From Acidobacteriota bacterium (GTDB lineage: Bacteria; Acidobacteriota; Terriglobia; Terriglobales; Acidobacteriaceae): a DNA stretch of 64,000 nt. Made by a program: the position numbers and the translations under genes. Positions 1 through 9,153 of this stretch are shown piece by piece (position 1 is the stretch's first letter; each line of letters begins with the position of its first letter). The notes below the pieces were generated by a model. It searched no databases and was not told the DNA's origin. It saw only the letters and a program-made list of their open reading frames with translations. The stretch is from contig JAJZGF010000005.1 in assembly GCA_021805025.1 (NCBI GenBank), forward strand, positions 1 through 64,000, read 5' to 3'.

Positions 1-528
1 GAGGTCGTCCGCATTATGGCGGCTGATGGTGGTATGCACCTGGATCGGAATCCCCGCCTCGTTGGCCCACTCGATGGCCTGAATTGTGCGCGCCCAGGCG
101 CCCGGCAGCCCCCGGAAGGTGTCGTGAATCTCCGGCGTCGAGCCATCCAGCGAGATGCCCAGCCGGACGATGCCGGCCTCTTTCATCTTGAAGATGGCCT
201 CGCGCGTCAGCAGCGGCGTGGCGCTGGGCGTCACCGCCACCTTCACACCCTTTTCCGCCGAATAGCGAATCAACTCATAGAGATCCGGCCGCTTCAGCGG
301 GTCGCCGCCCGTAAACACAAAAATTGGAATCTGCATCGCGGCAATCTGGTCGATCAGCGCCTTGCCCTCGGCGGTCGAAAGCTGGTCAGGGTGCGCAATC
401 GGCTGCGCCGCGGCGCGGCAGTGCTTGCACGCCAGGTCGCAGGACTGCGTGACTTCCCAGATGGCAAGAAAAGGCGTTTCGTCGTAATTCAATCCGCCAC
501 GGGCGGGAATGTTGTGCATCGGTTGCAT
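1..528 (-). CDS. Radical SAM/SPASM-type protein, N-terminal part (gene runs off the window)
   Basis: The first 176 residues are visible; the gene continues past the left edge. Residues C30, C34 and C37 (CDLACKHC) form the CxxxCxxC motif that binds the 4Fe-4S cluster cleaving S-adenosylmethionine, followed by FTGGDP around residue 70, the SAM-binding GGE-like motif. The WEVTQSCDLACKHCRAAA context resembles radical SAM/SPASM proteins related to heme-modifying NirJ/AhbD enzymes, but the C-terminal SPASM cysteines lie outside the window, so substrate and reaction are unknown. The start is chosen because GGAGG sits 5 nt upstream; another ATG lies three codons further in. It diverges from the UspA gene, and a GTGA-N6-TCAC box lies in between. 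Confidence 0.85.
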   Translation of the reverse strand, partial: MQPMHNIPARGGLNYDETPFLAIWEVTQSCDLACKHCRAAAQPIAHPDQLSTAEGKALIDQIAAMQIPIFVFTGGDPLKRPDLYELIRYSAEKGVKVAVTPSATPLLTREAIFKMKEAGIVRLGISLDGSTPEIHDTFRGLPGAWARTIQAIEWANEAGIPIQVHTTISRHNADDL

Positions 529-899
529 GAGGACCTCCACAAAATCGCGACGGGCCGACCCAGGCAGTACATCCAGCGGCGGGGAACGCCACGATTCCTC
601 TTCAGGAAAGCAGCCTCAGGGGTGCAAAATCTGTGATTCACGTCACCATTCCTCAGATTTTTGCGCAATATCCATCCTGGGGCGCTCGACGTTTCGCCGA
701 TTGTGGTCCACAATTCTCGTTACCGGTGAGCCGAAAGCGGTATACATCCGTCCAACCGGCAGAAGCACGGAAGGCCGGCATCCAACGACCGTGGTTAGGT
801 CGTTTCTCAGGTGATTTAGCTCACTTGGCATCGTGCTGCCGGACACCGTCAACCGCAACCGAGTCTGCCAATGTACAGGCGCACATCAAGGAGGTTGCC
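529..899. promoter_or_regulatory. Divergent intergenic region with two Crp/Fnr-like boxes
   Basis: This 371-nt region separates the radical SAM gene from the UspA gene. It holds two palindromes of the form GTGA-N6-TCAC: GTGATTCACGTCAC at 633-646 and GTGATTTAGCTCAC at 811-824. Both match the half-site pattern known for Crp/Fnr-family regulators. The second is about 75 nt upstream of the UspA start, the first about 105 nt upstream of the radical SAM start. No protein-coding signal is convincing here. Binding is inferred, not shown. Confidence 0.6.
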
Positions 900-1859
900 A
901 TGGCTGTCAGCTTCAAGCCCGGGTGGAGCAAACCCTCCACCATTCTCTTTGCCTCCGAGATCCCTGCCAATGAAAAGGCCCTGAGCTTTGCCATCGCCCA
1001 GGCCAGGGAATTCAGCGCGGATCTTATTCTGTTTCATGCCTATGACACGCTGGTAGTAGCCGCATCGGAGACCTCCGGAATCCGCTACTACGACTACGCT
1101 GCCGCCGCGCGTGCCGAAATTCGTCATCTTCAACCCATTGCCGAGCGCATCTGCGCCGCCGGCCTTCGCTGCGAGGTTGTCGTCCGGCCCGGTCTCGCCG
1201 CCGATCAGATCCTCAGCTTCGTGCGTGAGCGCGAGGTCGATCGCATCGTTATGGGCACTCACTCGCCAGGCCCCATCGGCAAGCTGCTCGTGGGCTCCGT
1301 CGCGGAAGCCGTTCTGCGCACCGCCAAAGTTCCGGTCTTCGTCGTCGGTCCCGATGTTGCGGACGGGAAATACCGCAACTTTGAGACCCACACTGTTCTC
1401 TGCGCTGTCAGCCTGAATGAAAGCAGCGCCGTCATCACCGGCTTTGCCGCCACGTTGGCTGCCCAGCACAAGGCGCGTCTGGTCCTCGAGCATGTGATCA
1501 AGCCGCAGGATCGCACGGCATTCATGGCCGGCCGCACCATCGAAGAGACCGAACAGGATATGCTCTCCATGGTGCCCGACGAACAGCGCAAACGACTTCA
1601 GGTGCAATCCATCGTCGTTCCCGGCGATCCCACTGAAGAGTTGCTCTATCAGGCCCACGCGCAGCAGGCAGACCTCATCGTCCTCGGAGCGCATGGCACC
1701 ACCGCGTTTACCGCCATCGCCCGCACGGGAATCGTCTACAAGGTTCTTGCGCATGCGCACTGCCCGGTCATCACGCTGTCGCCCTCCATGCTGGCCGCCT
1801 GCGGGGTGACCTACGACAACGCGCATCCCGCTGAGGTCTTTCTCGCAGGAGTCTTTTAA
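900..1859 (+). CDS. Tandem universal stress protein (two UspA domains)
   Basis: The 319-residue protein has two Usp domains, about residues 13-150 and 160-300. The first ends in GTHSPGPIGKLLVGSVAE, close to the G-2x-G-9x-G(S/T) ATP-binding signature; the second has LGAHGTT followed by a more diverged loop, so only domain 1 looks a good nucleotide binder. Usp proteins are soluble and act in stress and growth-arrest survival. The start is chosen at an ATG with AAGGAGG 5 nt upstream; the longer frame upstream lacks such a site. A Crp/Fnr-like box lies upstream, which fits the known induction of many Usp genes at low oxygen. Confidence 0.9.
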   Translation: MAVSFKPGWSKPSTILFASEIPANEKALSFAIAQAREFSADLILFHAYDTLVVAASETSGIRYYDYAAAARAEIRHLQPIAERICAAGLRCEVVVRPGLAADQILSFVREREVDRIVMGTHSPGPIGKLLVGSVAEAVLRTAKVPVFVVGPDVADGKYRNFETHTVLCAVSLNESSAVITGFAATLAAQHKARLVLEHVIKPQDRTAFMAGRTIEETEQDMLSMVPDEQRKRLQVQSIVVPGDPTEELLYQAHAQQADLIVLGAHGTTAFTAIARTGIVYKVLAHAHCPVITLSPSMLAACGVTYDNAHPAEVFLAGVF

Positions 1860-1891
1860 GCTCTGCGGGCAGCGGATGGCGACCAAAGATC

Positions 1892-1980
1892 ACCGGCACA
1901 CCAACCGGACGCGTACCGGGTGGGCTTCCGAAAGTTGGGAAGCTCACCCGGAGGGGCGTCTGCCTTGTGCCGGTTTTTTT
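1892..1980 (+). terminator. Long rod-like hairpin ending in a T-run, between convergent genes
   Basis: Three nested pairings stack into one rod: 1892-1900 with 1966-1974 (ACCGGCACA/TGTGCCGGT), 1908-1912 with 1956-1960 (GACGC/GCGTC), and a 14-bp inner stem 1916-1929 with 1938-1951 that has one wobble. Seven T residues begin at the end of the outer stem. This is a Rho-independent terminator for the UspA gene by position, but it is far longer than usual, so a structured small RNA is possible. Confidence 0.7.
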
Positions 1981-2000
1981 ATTGAGACTCCGCCGGGGTC

Positions 2001-3944
2001 TCAGGGCGCGTGCTGTTGAGCAGTCGGACTCTTCCGCCCGGCCTTGGTAGTGCATGGCTGTTGCGCGCACAGCACGCCTGTAATGCCCTTGCCCTCACTG
2101 ATCGTGAAGATGCGATCCTCGGCCGGCAGTTTCACCGTCTCCCTCGCGCCATCCGGCCAGTGGATCTCCGCCACGCCTGCGTCCGTCGCATCGCCCAGGC
2201 CAAAGTGCGGGCGCTGGTCGTTCGAGGATATATAACTCCCGCCGCTCATCACATCCTCGCGCTGGCGCAACCCGTTCGCGGTCAGATAGACCGTCGCGCC
2301 CATCGCATCGCGCGGACTCGTGCGCCCCGTCGCGGCGTCCACCCCGCCCACCAGCTTCAACTCCACCCAGTGATGATGGTCCGAGTTCACATTCTTCAAG
2401 AGCACCGGCGGGCCGTCAATGGGATTGATTACCACGTCAGTCTTGCCGTTGTTGAACAGGTCGCCAAAGGCCGCTCCGCGGCCTGAGGTCAAGGTGGCCA
2501 GCCCTGACCCCCTCACCGCCGGTACATACTCGAATTTGCCATCGCGCGTATTGCGAAACAGCAGGGCACGCTCGGCAAAGGTCGTCCCCCAGTCGTGCTG
2601 ATCCACCTGCGGATACACGTGCCCATTGATCATCATGATGTCTTTCCAGCCATCGTTGTCGTAATCGATAAAGCCGTCGCCCCAGCCCACAAACGGCACA
2701 GCCGCCTGCGTTATGCCCGCCTGCTGGCCCACCTCGGTAAAACTCGCGTCGCCGTCATTGCGGTAGAGCGCCTTGTAGTCGTCGGAGAAGTCCGTCACGA
2801 GCAGATCGACAAGGCCGTTGTTCATGTAGTCACCCACGGCCAGGCCCATCGACGCAATCTCGCGCCCTTCATTGTTCAGCGCAAAGCCTGAGACATAGCT
2901 CTGGTCCTCGAAGGTCCCATCGCCCTTGTTGATGTAGAGATAGTTCGGCACCGAGTCGTTGGCCACCAGCAGATCCGGCCTGCCGTCGTTGTTCACATCC
3001 ACAAAGATCGCCGTGAAGCCGTAGTAGGCGTGCTTGTCAGCGACGCCCGCCTGCACGCTCACATCCGTGAACGTCCCATCCCCGTTGTTGTGGAAGAGAT
3101 GGTCCGGTTCGCCGCGCAACCCATGCGGTCCGCACATCACCTTGAAGCCGTGGAGTTGGCAATAGGCAAAGGGCACTTCGCCCGTGTCCGAGTCCGGCTG
3201 GTGGTTCAGATCGTAGTGCACGTAGCCTGAGACAAACAGATCCAGCCGTCCGTCACCGTCGTAGTCGCCCCACGTCGCACCGTCTGACCAGTTACCCAGC
3301 GTTACGCCCGCCTTCTCCGCCACATCGGTAAACGTGCCGTCGTGATTGTTGCGGTAGAGCCGGTTCTTTCCAAAGTTGCAGACGAAAATGTCCGGCCAGC
3401 CGTCATTGTCAAAGTCCCCGATGGCCACGCCAAAGCCCCATCGGTCATTCGTCACGCCCGCTTGCTTCGCCACGTCGGTAAACGTCCCGTCGTGGTTGTT
3501 GTGGAAGAGCGCGGCATGAGGCGGAGTCGTCTTGCCCGTCAGCGCGTCGTAAGTGGATCCGTTCACAAGATAGATATCCAGCCAGCCATCGTTGTCGTAG
3601 TCGATGAGCCCCACGCCCGAGCCGTCGGTCTCCAGAATGTATTTCTTCTGCGCCGTGCCCATCACGTGCTGCCAACTGGCCAGGCCGGATGCCTTGCTCA
3701 CGTCTTCAAAGATCATCGGGCCCTTGTCCACAAAGCCGCCCGCCGTGATCGGCCGCTTCTCCGCGTCGTACACCGGCGCAAAGGTGCCTGCCGATGAAAT
3801 ACCGCCCATGGGCGATGGCTGTTGCGGAGCGGAATTCTGCGCCCCCATGCGCAGCGGCGCGAGGATGCACAATACCGCGCTGAACAGCAGAGTCGCTCCG
3901 CGCGCGCAGTTGCAATCTCCGCAGTGCGAATCCGTCTGCTGCAC
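2001..3944 (-). CDS. Secreted FG-GAP/VCBS repeat protein with ASPIC/UnbV domain (CRTAC1-like), copy A
   Basis: About 647 residues. A short N-terminus with a hydrophobic stretch (LLFSAVLCILAP) suggests export. The body carries repeated Ca-binding beta-propeller blades seen as DNDGWLDIY, DNDGWPDIF, DGDGRLDLF and NNDGRPDLL, and the end holds an ASPIC/UnbV domain (SSNDQRPHFGLG, IHWPDG). Such proteins are extracellular and probably bind ligands or surfaces; the exact role is unknown. The GTG start is chosen for AGGAGA 4-5 nt upstream; the longer reading frame would overlap the upstream paralog. The gap to that paralog is about 50 nt, so the two are likely co-transcribed. Confidence 0.85.
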   Translation of the reverse strand: MQQTDSHCGDCNCARGATLLFSAVLCILAPLRMGAQNSAPQQPSPMGGISSAGTFAPVYDAEKRPITAGGFVDKGPMIFEDVSKASGLASWQHVMGTAQKKYILETDGSGVGLIDYDNDGWLDIYLVNGSTYDALTGKTTPPHAALFHNNHDGTFTDVAKQAGVTNDRWGFGVAIGDFDNDGWPDIFVCNFGKNRLYRNNHDGTFTDVAEKAGVTLGNWSDGATWGDYDGDGRLDLFVSGYVHYDLNHQPDSDTGEVPFAYCQLHGFKVMCGPHGLRGEPDHLFHNNGDGTFTDVSVQAGVADKHAYYGFTAIFVDVNNDGRPDLLVANDSVPNYLYINKGDGTFEDQSYVSGFALNNEGREIASMGLAVGDYMNNGLVDLLVTDFSDDYKALYRNDGDASFTEVGQQAGITQAAVPFVGWGDGFIDYDNDGWKDIMMINGHVYPQVDQHDWGTTFAERALLFRNTRDGKFEYVPAVRGSGLATLTSGRGAAFGDLFNNGKTDVVINPIDGPPVLLKNVNSDHHHWVELKLVGGVDAATGRTSPRDAMGATVYLTANGLRQREDVMSGGSYISSNDQRPHFGLGDATDAGVAEIHWPDGARETVKLPAEDRIFTISEGKGITGVLCAQQPCTTKAGRKSPTAQQHAP

Positions 3945-3993
3945 TCTGTCTCCTGTGTTGCTGCGCTGGCCGGGCGTACCCGTCTGCTCGGCT

Positions 3994-5892
3994 CTAGCGT
4001 GTCGCTGCTGCGGCGGCCTTCGGGTCGGCGCACGGGTCGCCGCCGCAAAGCGCGCCGGTAATGCCTTTGCCCTCGGCGATGGTGTAAATGCGGTCCGCCG
4101 CCGGCAGCTTGATCGTCTCTTTGGCGCCGGAGGGCCAGTGAATCTCCGCTTCACCGGCGTCCGTCGCATCGCCCAGGCCAAAGTGCACACGCCGGTCATT
4201 GGACGAAATATAGCTGCCGCTGGCGAGCACGTCCTGACGCATGCGCATCCCGTTCGCTTTCAGATATACCGTGGCGCAGGTCGCATCGCGCGGGCTTTTG
4301 CGTCCGGTCACGGGATTTGTCCCGCCGACCAGCTTCAGTTCAACCCAGTGGTGATGGTCCGGGTTCACATTGCGCAACAGCACCGCCGGCCCGTCAATGG
4401 GATTGATGATCACGTCGATCTTCCCGTCGTTGAACAGATCGCCGAACGCTGCACCGCGCGCCGGAATCACCTCCGCCAGTCCAGTGCCCTTTACCGCGGG
4501 AATGTACTCGAACCGGCGGTCCTTGGGCCCGTCCGGCACGTTATGAAACAACAGCGGCCGCTCAGCCCAGGTGGTGCCCCAGTCGTGCTGATCCACCTCG
4601 GGGTAGACGTGGCCGTTTGCTTCGAACAGGTCCAGCCAGCCGTCGTTGTCATAATCGAGGAATCCGTCGCCCCAGCCAACAAAGGGAATCGTGGTCTGCG
4701 CGATCCCCGCCTTATAGCTCACATCGGTAAAACTCGTGTCTCCATCGTTGTGGAAGAGCACCTTGTAATCGTCGCCGAAGTCGGTGATGTAAAAGTCAAT
4801 CAGTCCGTTGTTCTCGTAGTCGCCCGCCGCAATGCCCATCGATGCAATCTCGCGCCCGTCCTTGTTGAGTGCGAAACCGGACACATAGCTCTGGTCGTCG
4901 AAGGTGCCGTCACCCTTGTTGATATAGAGGAAGTTCGGCTCCGAGTCATTGCCCACCACCAGGTCCGGCTTACCGTCGCCGTTGATGTCCACAAAGATCG
5001 TCGAGAAGCCATAGTACCTGTCCTTGTCCTCCACCCCGGCCTTCACCGTCACATCGGTAAACGTGCCGTCGCCGTTGTTGTGGAACAGATGATCCGGCTC
5101 GCCCGGCAGCCCGCGCGGCCCGCAGTTCACCGACTGACCGCGATAGAGGCACGAGGCGTAGCCCACCGCCTTGCTCCCGCCAATTGGCAGATTTTCGCGG
5201 TCAAAATGCACATAGCCGGTCACATAAAGGTCCAGCAACCCGTCGCCGTCGTAGTCGCCCCAGGCCGAGCCCGGCGACCAGTTGCCCAGCGCCACGCCCG
5301 CCTTTTCCGCCACGTCTGTAAACGTGCCGTCGTGGTTGTTATGGTAGAGCCGGTTCTTGCCGTAGTTGCCCACGTAGAGGTCGGGCCAGCCGTCGTTGTC
5401 ATAATCGGCCGACGAGCAGCCATAGCCCCAGCGGTCGTTCATAACGCCGGCCTTCTGCGCTACCTCGGTAAACGTCCCGTCGTGGTTGTTGTGGAACAGC
5501 GCCGCGTGCGGCGATTCTTCCTTGCCGTCCAGCGAGTCGAACGTCGCCCCGTTCACCAGGTAAATGTCGAGCCAGCCGTCGTTGTCATAGTCCAGCAGGC
5601 ACACCCCGGAGCCGTTTGTCTCCACGATGAACTTCTTCTCCGGCACGCCCATCTTGTGCTTCCAGCCGCCGAGCCCCGCCTGCTTGGTGATGTCCTGGAA
5701 TACGACCGGCCCCTTATCCACAAACCCACCCGCCGTAATCGGCCGCTTCTCGGCGTCGTACACGGGCGCCGCCGCCACGCCCGCGGCAATGCCGCTGCTC
5801 ATCCCGCTCTGTTGAGGTTGCTGGGCTGGGGAATTTACGAGGAAGGAGAAGGCGGCAATCAGGACGCCGATATAAAGTCCGCGAACACGCAA
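3994..5892 (-). CDS. Secreted FG-GAP/VCBS repeat protein with ASPIC/UnbV domain (CRTAC1-like), copy B
   Basis: About 632 residues and a clear paralog of the next gene downstream, sharing VYDAEKRPITAGGFVDKGP, the DNDGW blades and the C-terminal SSNDRRVHFGLG/IHWPSG of ASPIC/UnbV. The TTG start is preferred because GGAGG lies 10 nt upstream and it leaves a clean signal peptide (RVRGLYIGVLIAAFSFLVNS then PAQQ). A GTG 30 codons earlier is possible but has no ribosome site. The C-terminal end after the ASPIC domain has a short Cys pair (CGGDPC). Function beyond extracellular binding is not known. Confidence 0.82.
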   Translation of the reverse strand: MRVRGLYIGVLIAAFSFLVNSPAQQPQQSGMSSGIAAGVAAAPVYDAEKRPITAGGFVDKGPVVFQDITKQAGLGGWKHKMGVPEKKFIVETNGSGVCLLDYDNDGWLDIYLVNGATFDSLDGKEESPHAALFHNNHDGTFTEVAQKAGVMNDRWGYGCSSADYDNDGWPDLYVGNYGKNRLYHNNHDGTFTDVAEKAGVALGNWSPGSAWGDYDGDGLLDLYVTGYVHFDRENLPIGGSKAVGYASCLYRGQSVNCGPRGLPGEPDHLFHNNGDGTFTDVTVKAGVEDKDRYYGFSTIFVDINGDGKPDLVVGNDSEPNFLYINKGDGTFDDQSYVSGFALNKDGREIASMGIAAGDYENNGLIDFYITDFGDDYKVLFHNDGDTSFTDVSYKAGIAQTTIPFVGWGDGFLDYDNDGWLDLFEANGHVYPEVDQHDWGTTWAERPLLFHNVPDGPKDRRFEYIPAVKGTGLAEVIPARGAAFGDLFNDGKIDVIINPIDGPAVLLRNVNPDHHHWVELKLVGGTNPVTGRKSPRDATCATVYLKANGMRMRQDVLASGSYISSNDRRVHFGLGDATDAGEAEIHWPSGAKETIKLPAADRIYTIAEGKGITGALCGGDPCADPKAAAAATR

Positions 5893-6070
5893 CAGCGAGA
5901 ATCCTCCACGGCTTGAAGTGTATCGCAGTCCGCGTTGTCGCCGTTCGATGCCAACTGTGCTCCCTTTGCGACATTCCGTCACGCCATCGTGCCGATAGGC
6001 TCAAAAAAAACGACTCAAACTACGGAGAAGAATCACGGACAAGCATGCAATCGATGGTCAGGCCCGGACC

Positions 6071-6442
6071 GTGCACGACCATTTCGGCCTGTTCGCGGTG
6101 ACGACATCGCGCTGGCTGGGATCCACCTGGGCGTTTGCGGCGGCAGGCCCGGTGGCTGTGGCGTGGGCCTCAACCGGATCGCCATTTCCGATCTCCAGCC
6201 AATGGGCCATCGGCATCGGCACAGGAACCGGCATCGCGACCTTCCCGACGGTCTTCCTCATCCAAAGCACCCGGAAGCGTGATACCCGCGCGATCAACTT
6301 GACGCTCAATGAGTTGATCCGGGCCCCGGATCCGGCTAGCAATCAAATGATCGATATCGAGAGAATGAGCGATTCGGAACTGGATCACATACAGGCAACC
6401 TATGAGCAGATTAAGACGAGTTCGCCAGATGAGCCGGCTTGA
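6071..6442 (+). CDS. Low-affinity iron permease family protein
   Basis: 123 residues with two membrane segments (about 18-33 and 48-64) and the family pattern TGTGIATFPTVFLIQSTRKRD followed by a helical tail (LNELIRAPD, SELDHIQATYE). This matches the small low-affinity Fe permease family found in bacteria, an inner-membrane protein assumed to help metal uptake. The start is a GTG because both upstream ATGs are out of frame; no clear ribosome site is visible, so the N-terminus is uncertain by a few residues. Confidence 0.82.
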   Translation: MHDHFGLFAVTTSRWLGSTWAFAAAGPVAVAWASTGSPFPISSQWAIGIGTGTGIATFPTVFLIQSTRKRDTRAINLTLNELIRAPDPASNQMIDIERMSDSELDHIQATYEQIKTSSPDEPA

Positions 6443-6765
6443 CCCCTACGCAGCGGCGATGAGTCCCGCGGTCTGAACGCTGAACCGCGCTCCAGCAAAA
6501 GTCCACCATCTTCTGCGAAGACCGATTAAGCCATCGAATGTGTTCATTTCTATACGGCGGACCGCCACGAAATAATGCGCAACTGTAACCATGGAACTTA
6601 TCCAGATACCGTTCCTGCTGGCCTTGTTTGCGCTCAGGATCCAACTCATCAAGCCCCGCAGTCCCGCGGTGAACCCACCGCCATCCCCTGGAATCCAGAC
6701 GTACTGAAGGCCCGTCATCTCTCCCAACGCACGTTAACGAATTTCGCATCCACCGAGGTGGAAAG
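6443..6765. other. Intergenic region without a recognised gene
   Basis: 323 nt. The only in-frame candidate of note is a 38-codon ATG frame on the plus strand near 6591 with a hydrophobic start (MELIQIPFLLALFAL), but it has no ribosome site and is not called. The promoter of the CsbD gene probably lies at the right end. Confidence 0.5.
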
Positions 6766-6996
6766 ATGAACAAGGATAGGGCAAAAGGCAAGGTCGACGA
6801 GGTAGTGGGAAGCGCCAAGCGTCAATTCGGGAACTTGACTGGCGACTCCACAACCGAGGCCAAAGGCGCCATTCAGCAGATCAAGGGCAAAGTCGAAACC
6901 GCGGTGGGCAACCTCAAAGAGGCGGTTCAGGACGCTCGAGATAAATCTCCCGCTCCGCGCGAAACCAACGCTGAGGCCGAGCGCAGGCATCGCTAG
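6766..6996 (+). CDS. CsbD family stress-response protein
   Basis: 76 residues, soluble and rich in Lys, Ala and Glu. The opening MNKDRAKGKVDEVVGSAKRQ and the repeated KG.V....GN.K pattern are typical of CsbD proteins, small helical proteins induced by general stress; their molecular role is not known. GAGGTGGAAAG in front of the ATG gives a ribosome site. The next gene follows after about 100 nt and may share the transcript. Confidence 0.9.
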   Translation: MNKDRAKGKVDEVVGSAKRQFGNLTGDSTTEAKGAIQQIKGKVETAVGNLKEAVQDARDKSPAPRETNAEAERRHR

Positions 6997-7095
6997 GCTT
7001 TTCACGCCGGGAATCCCGGCTTGACGCAGCTCGCAGAACTGCCGGAGTGGAAAAGACGTGGAAACCGGTCGCAGACGCAGGGGAAAGAGGCACGC

Positions 7096-7311
7096 ATGAA
7101 GATAGCCGGCATTCTCTTGATCCTTTGCGGAATTGCGGCCATCCTCTACGGAGGATTTTCCTACAGCAGCCGGAAAAAGGCCGTAGATATGGGTCCGATG
7201 CAAATCAGCGTAACGGAGCACCATTCGGTGCCCATTCCCCCGATTCTGGGAATCGCGGGCATTCTGGCAGGCGGTGCTCTGGTCTATTTCGGGACCAAAC
7301 AGGGTCGATAG
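7096..7311 (+). CDS. Small two-TM membrane protein (DUF3185-like)
   Basis: 71 residues with two hydrophobic segments (IAGILLILCGIAAILYGG and ILGIAGILAGGALVYFG) joined by a loop containing VDMGPMQISVTEHHSVPIPP. Similar small inner-membrane proteins are common in acidobacteria and proteobacteria; no function is established. The ATG start with AGAGG upstream is preferred to an in-frame GTG/TTG extension that would add a charged, non-family N-terminus. Confidence 0.75.
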   Translation: MKIAGILLILCGIAAILYGGFSYSSRKKAVDMGPMQISVTEHHSVPIPPILGIAGILAGGALVYFGTKQGR

Positions 7312-7384
7312 GTCGGCCTGCCGTTACGCGTGAACCCCGCAGGCATTGGCAACTCAAGTGCAGTTCTGCCTGGGAGCGAACTTC

Positions 7385-8464
7385 ATGATCATCTGGAGCC
7401 CCCGCGCGCGGATCGTGAAATCCCATGGAAACTTGCGCCTTATCCGCGTATACTGGGTGCCAAGGCGGCCTGTTCACCGCTCGCCCCAAGTGAGGTGCGT
7501 CTTCCGCAGGGACTACGGTTCACTGACGTTCGACGTTCCACCCTCGGAGACTTCCAGTTGGCGCGCTGTCGCGCGCGTCCTTCGAAGTCCCCTGGATGCC
7601 TTAGGCTGCGCCATCCTTCCCGGTTCCTGCCCTCTCTGCGGCTCACCCTTGCCGCAACTCTTCTCTGTGCCAATCTGTGACGCCTGCTGGACGGAATTTC
7701 CTGCCCAGAACGGCCCCGCCTGCTTCCGCTGCGGCGATGCGCTCGACGCGCCCGCACCCGGCGCTGCAGTGGCTCTCTGCCGCGCCTGCCGCCTCAGCCC
7801 GCCGCCCTTCGAGCGGGCCGTAGCGTACGGCGTCTATGAAGGCCGCATGAGAGACGCCATACACGCGCTGAAGTATGGAAGCCTGCTGCCCGCGGCCAGC
7901 GGTCTGGGACGCATATTGGCGCACGCCATCGCACAGTTGGCAGCCGCGGCGCCCGAGGAGATGCTCGTTGTCCCCATCCCGCTTCACCGCTCCAAACACG
8001 CCGGTCGCGGCTTCAATCAGGCGCGCCTGCTGGCCGTCGAGGCGTTAAAATCCCTGCGCAGGACGCATCCCGGCTGGCAACTCACGTTGGCTCCGGCTGC
8101 CCTGCTCCGCCACCGCGTCACCGAGAGCCCGGCGGGACTTACCCCGCGCCAGCGCCGTCTCAATGTTCGCGGCGCATTCCGCGTTTCCAATGCCTCCATC
8201 GTCACTGACACTGACGTGCTGGTCATCGACGACATCCTCACCACCGGCGCCACAGCACGCGCCGCCGCGCAGGCCCTTCTGGCCGCCGGAGCTCGCTCCG
8301 TCTGGGTGGCAACGCTGGCACGCGCTCGCCGTACTGGCATGGTCCACCCTGGCTCACCCGCATATTTCACTCGTGAGGTGGGGCTCGACAATGTGCCGGG
8401 CAACCCCGCTTTCATCAACCCGCACGCCGCAAGCATGTACTCAAAGGACCAACCATCTTTTTAA
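7385..8464 (+). CDS. comF: ComF family phosphoribosyltransferase-like protein
   Basis: The protein has a zinc-ribbon start (CPLCGSPL, CDAC, CFRCG, CRAC) and a type I PRTase fold with the PRPP loop VLVIDDILTTGATARAA. ComF proteins act in DNA uptake and in handling of incoming single strands; the enzymatic reaction is unproven. The N-terminus is uncertain: the ATG used has GGGAG upstream, but the first roughly 65 residues do not look like the family and the true start may be a GTG about 100 nt later. It sits 15 nt before the HNH gene. Confidence 0.85.
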   Translation: MIIWSPRARIVKSHGNLRLIRVYWVPRRPVHRSPQVRCVFRRDYGSLTFDVPPSETSSWRAVARVLRSPLDALGCAILPGSCPLCGSPLPQLFSVPICDACWTEFPAQNGPACFRCGDALDAPAPGAAVALCRACRLSPPPFERAVAYGVYEGRMRDAIHALKYGSLLPAASGLGRILAHAIAQLAAAAPEEMLVVPIPLHRSKHAGRGFNQARLLAVEALKSLRRTHPGWQLTLAPAALLRHRVTESPAGLTPRQRRLNVRGAFRVSNASIVTDTDVLVIDDILTTGATARAAAQALLAAGARSVWVATLARARRTGMVHPGSPAYFTREVGLDNVPGNPAFINPHAASMYSKDQPSF

Positions 8465-8479
8465 CGAGAGGAAAAGAAG

Positions 8480-9106
8480 ATGTCGCTGGGAAAAGCCATG
8501 ATTCATGCACGCAAACAAAAGGCCGCCACAAGGGCCGTGGCGCTGGCCGGCGAACACAGCGCCGGCCAGCACGCCGCGCAATCCAACCACATGCTGCAGA
8601 TGCCCGTCCTCGTGCTCAACGCTTCCTATGAGCCCATCAACATCTGCGGAGCGCGGCGCGCCCTGGTGCTTGTGCTCAAAGGCATTGCGCGCACTGAGGA
8701 AGAACACGGCCTCATGCTCCACGCCCAGCGCAATCGCATCGCCATGCCTTCGGTTATCCGGCTTCTTGAGTACCGCCGCATCCCCCACCAGACCCGCGCC
8801 CTCTCGCGGAAAAACATCCTGCTGCGCGACCGCAACACCTGCCAGTACTGCGGCGTCGTGCTGCCCTCCGGCGAGCTCACCCTAGACCACGTCGTTCCCC
8901 GCTCCCGCGGCGGCAACTCCACGTGGGAGAACCTCGTCGCCTGCTGCCATGCCTGCAACCGCCGCAAAGGCAATCGCATGATTCACGAAATCGACGACAT
9001 GACCCTCTTGCGCGAGCCGCGTCCCTTCTCGCTCCACACCAGCCGCCAGATCATGCGCATGTTAGGCCACGGCGACGACCGCTGGCGCAAATATCTCTTC
9101 TATTAA
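8480..9106 (+). CDS. HNH endonuclease
   Basis: 208 residues. The HNH core runs about 115-165 with CQYCG and CHAC zinc pairs and [11 protein letters not shown]...WENLVACC, the His-Asn-His metal site. A conserved N-terminal block ([19 protein letters not shown]) is typical of a widespread family of predicted HNH nucleases. It would cut or nick DNA in the cytoplasm; the biological target is unknown. GAGAGGAAAAG gives a ribosome site. An internal ATG at 8591 begins the family-like region, so the first 37 residues may be an extension. It is probably co-transcribed with comF. Confidence 0.85.
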   Translation: MSLGKAMIHARKQKAATRAVALAGEHSAGQHAAQSNHMLQMPVLVLNASYEPINICGARRALVLVLKGIARTEEEHGLMLHAQRNRIAMPSVIRLLEYRRIPHQTRALSRKNILLRDRNTCQYCGVVLPSGELTLDHVVPRSRGGNSTWENLVACCHACNRRKGNRMIHEIDDMTLLREPRPFSLHTSRQIMRMLGHGDDRWRKYLFY

Positions 9107-9153
9107 GCGCCGTCTCCGCGCCACGCTCAGAAAGCCGCGTCCCTGCGCCCACC

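Noticed and set aside
1892-1980. Possible c-di-GMP or other known riboswitch
   Set aside because: No consensus of a known riboswitch class is visible, and it sits after, not before, a gene.
3604-5916. Long open frame on the plus strand opposite the VCBS genes
   Set aside because: It is the antisense of real genes with strong family motifs; no start signal or domain is present.
6411-6818. Minus-strand open frame overlapping the iron permease end and CsbD
   Set aside because: Overlaps a clear CsbD gene and has no ribosome site or recognisable domain.
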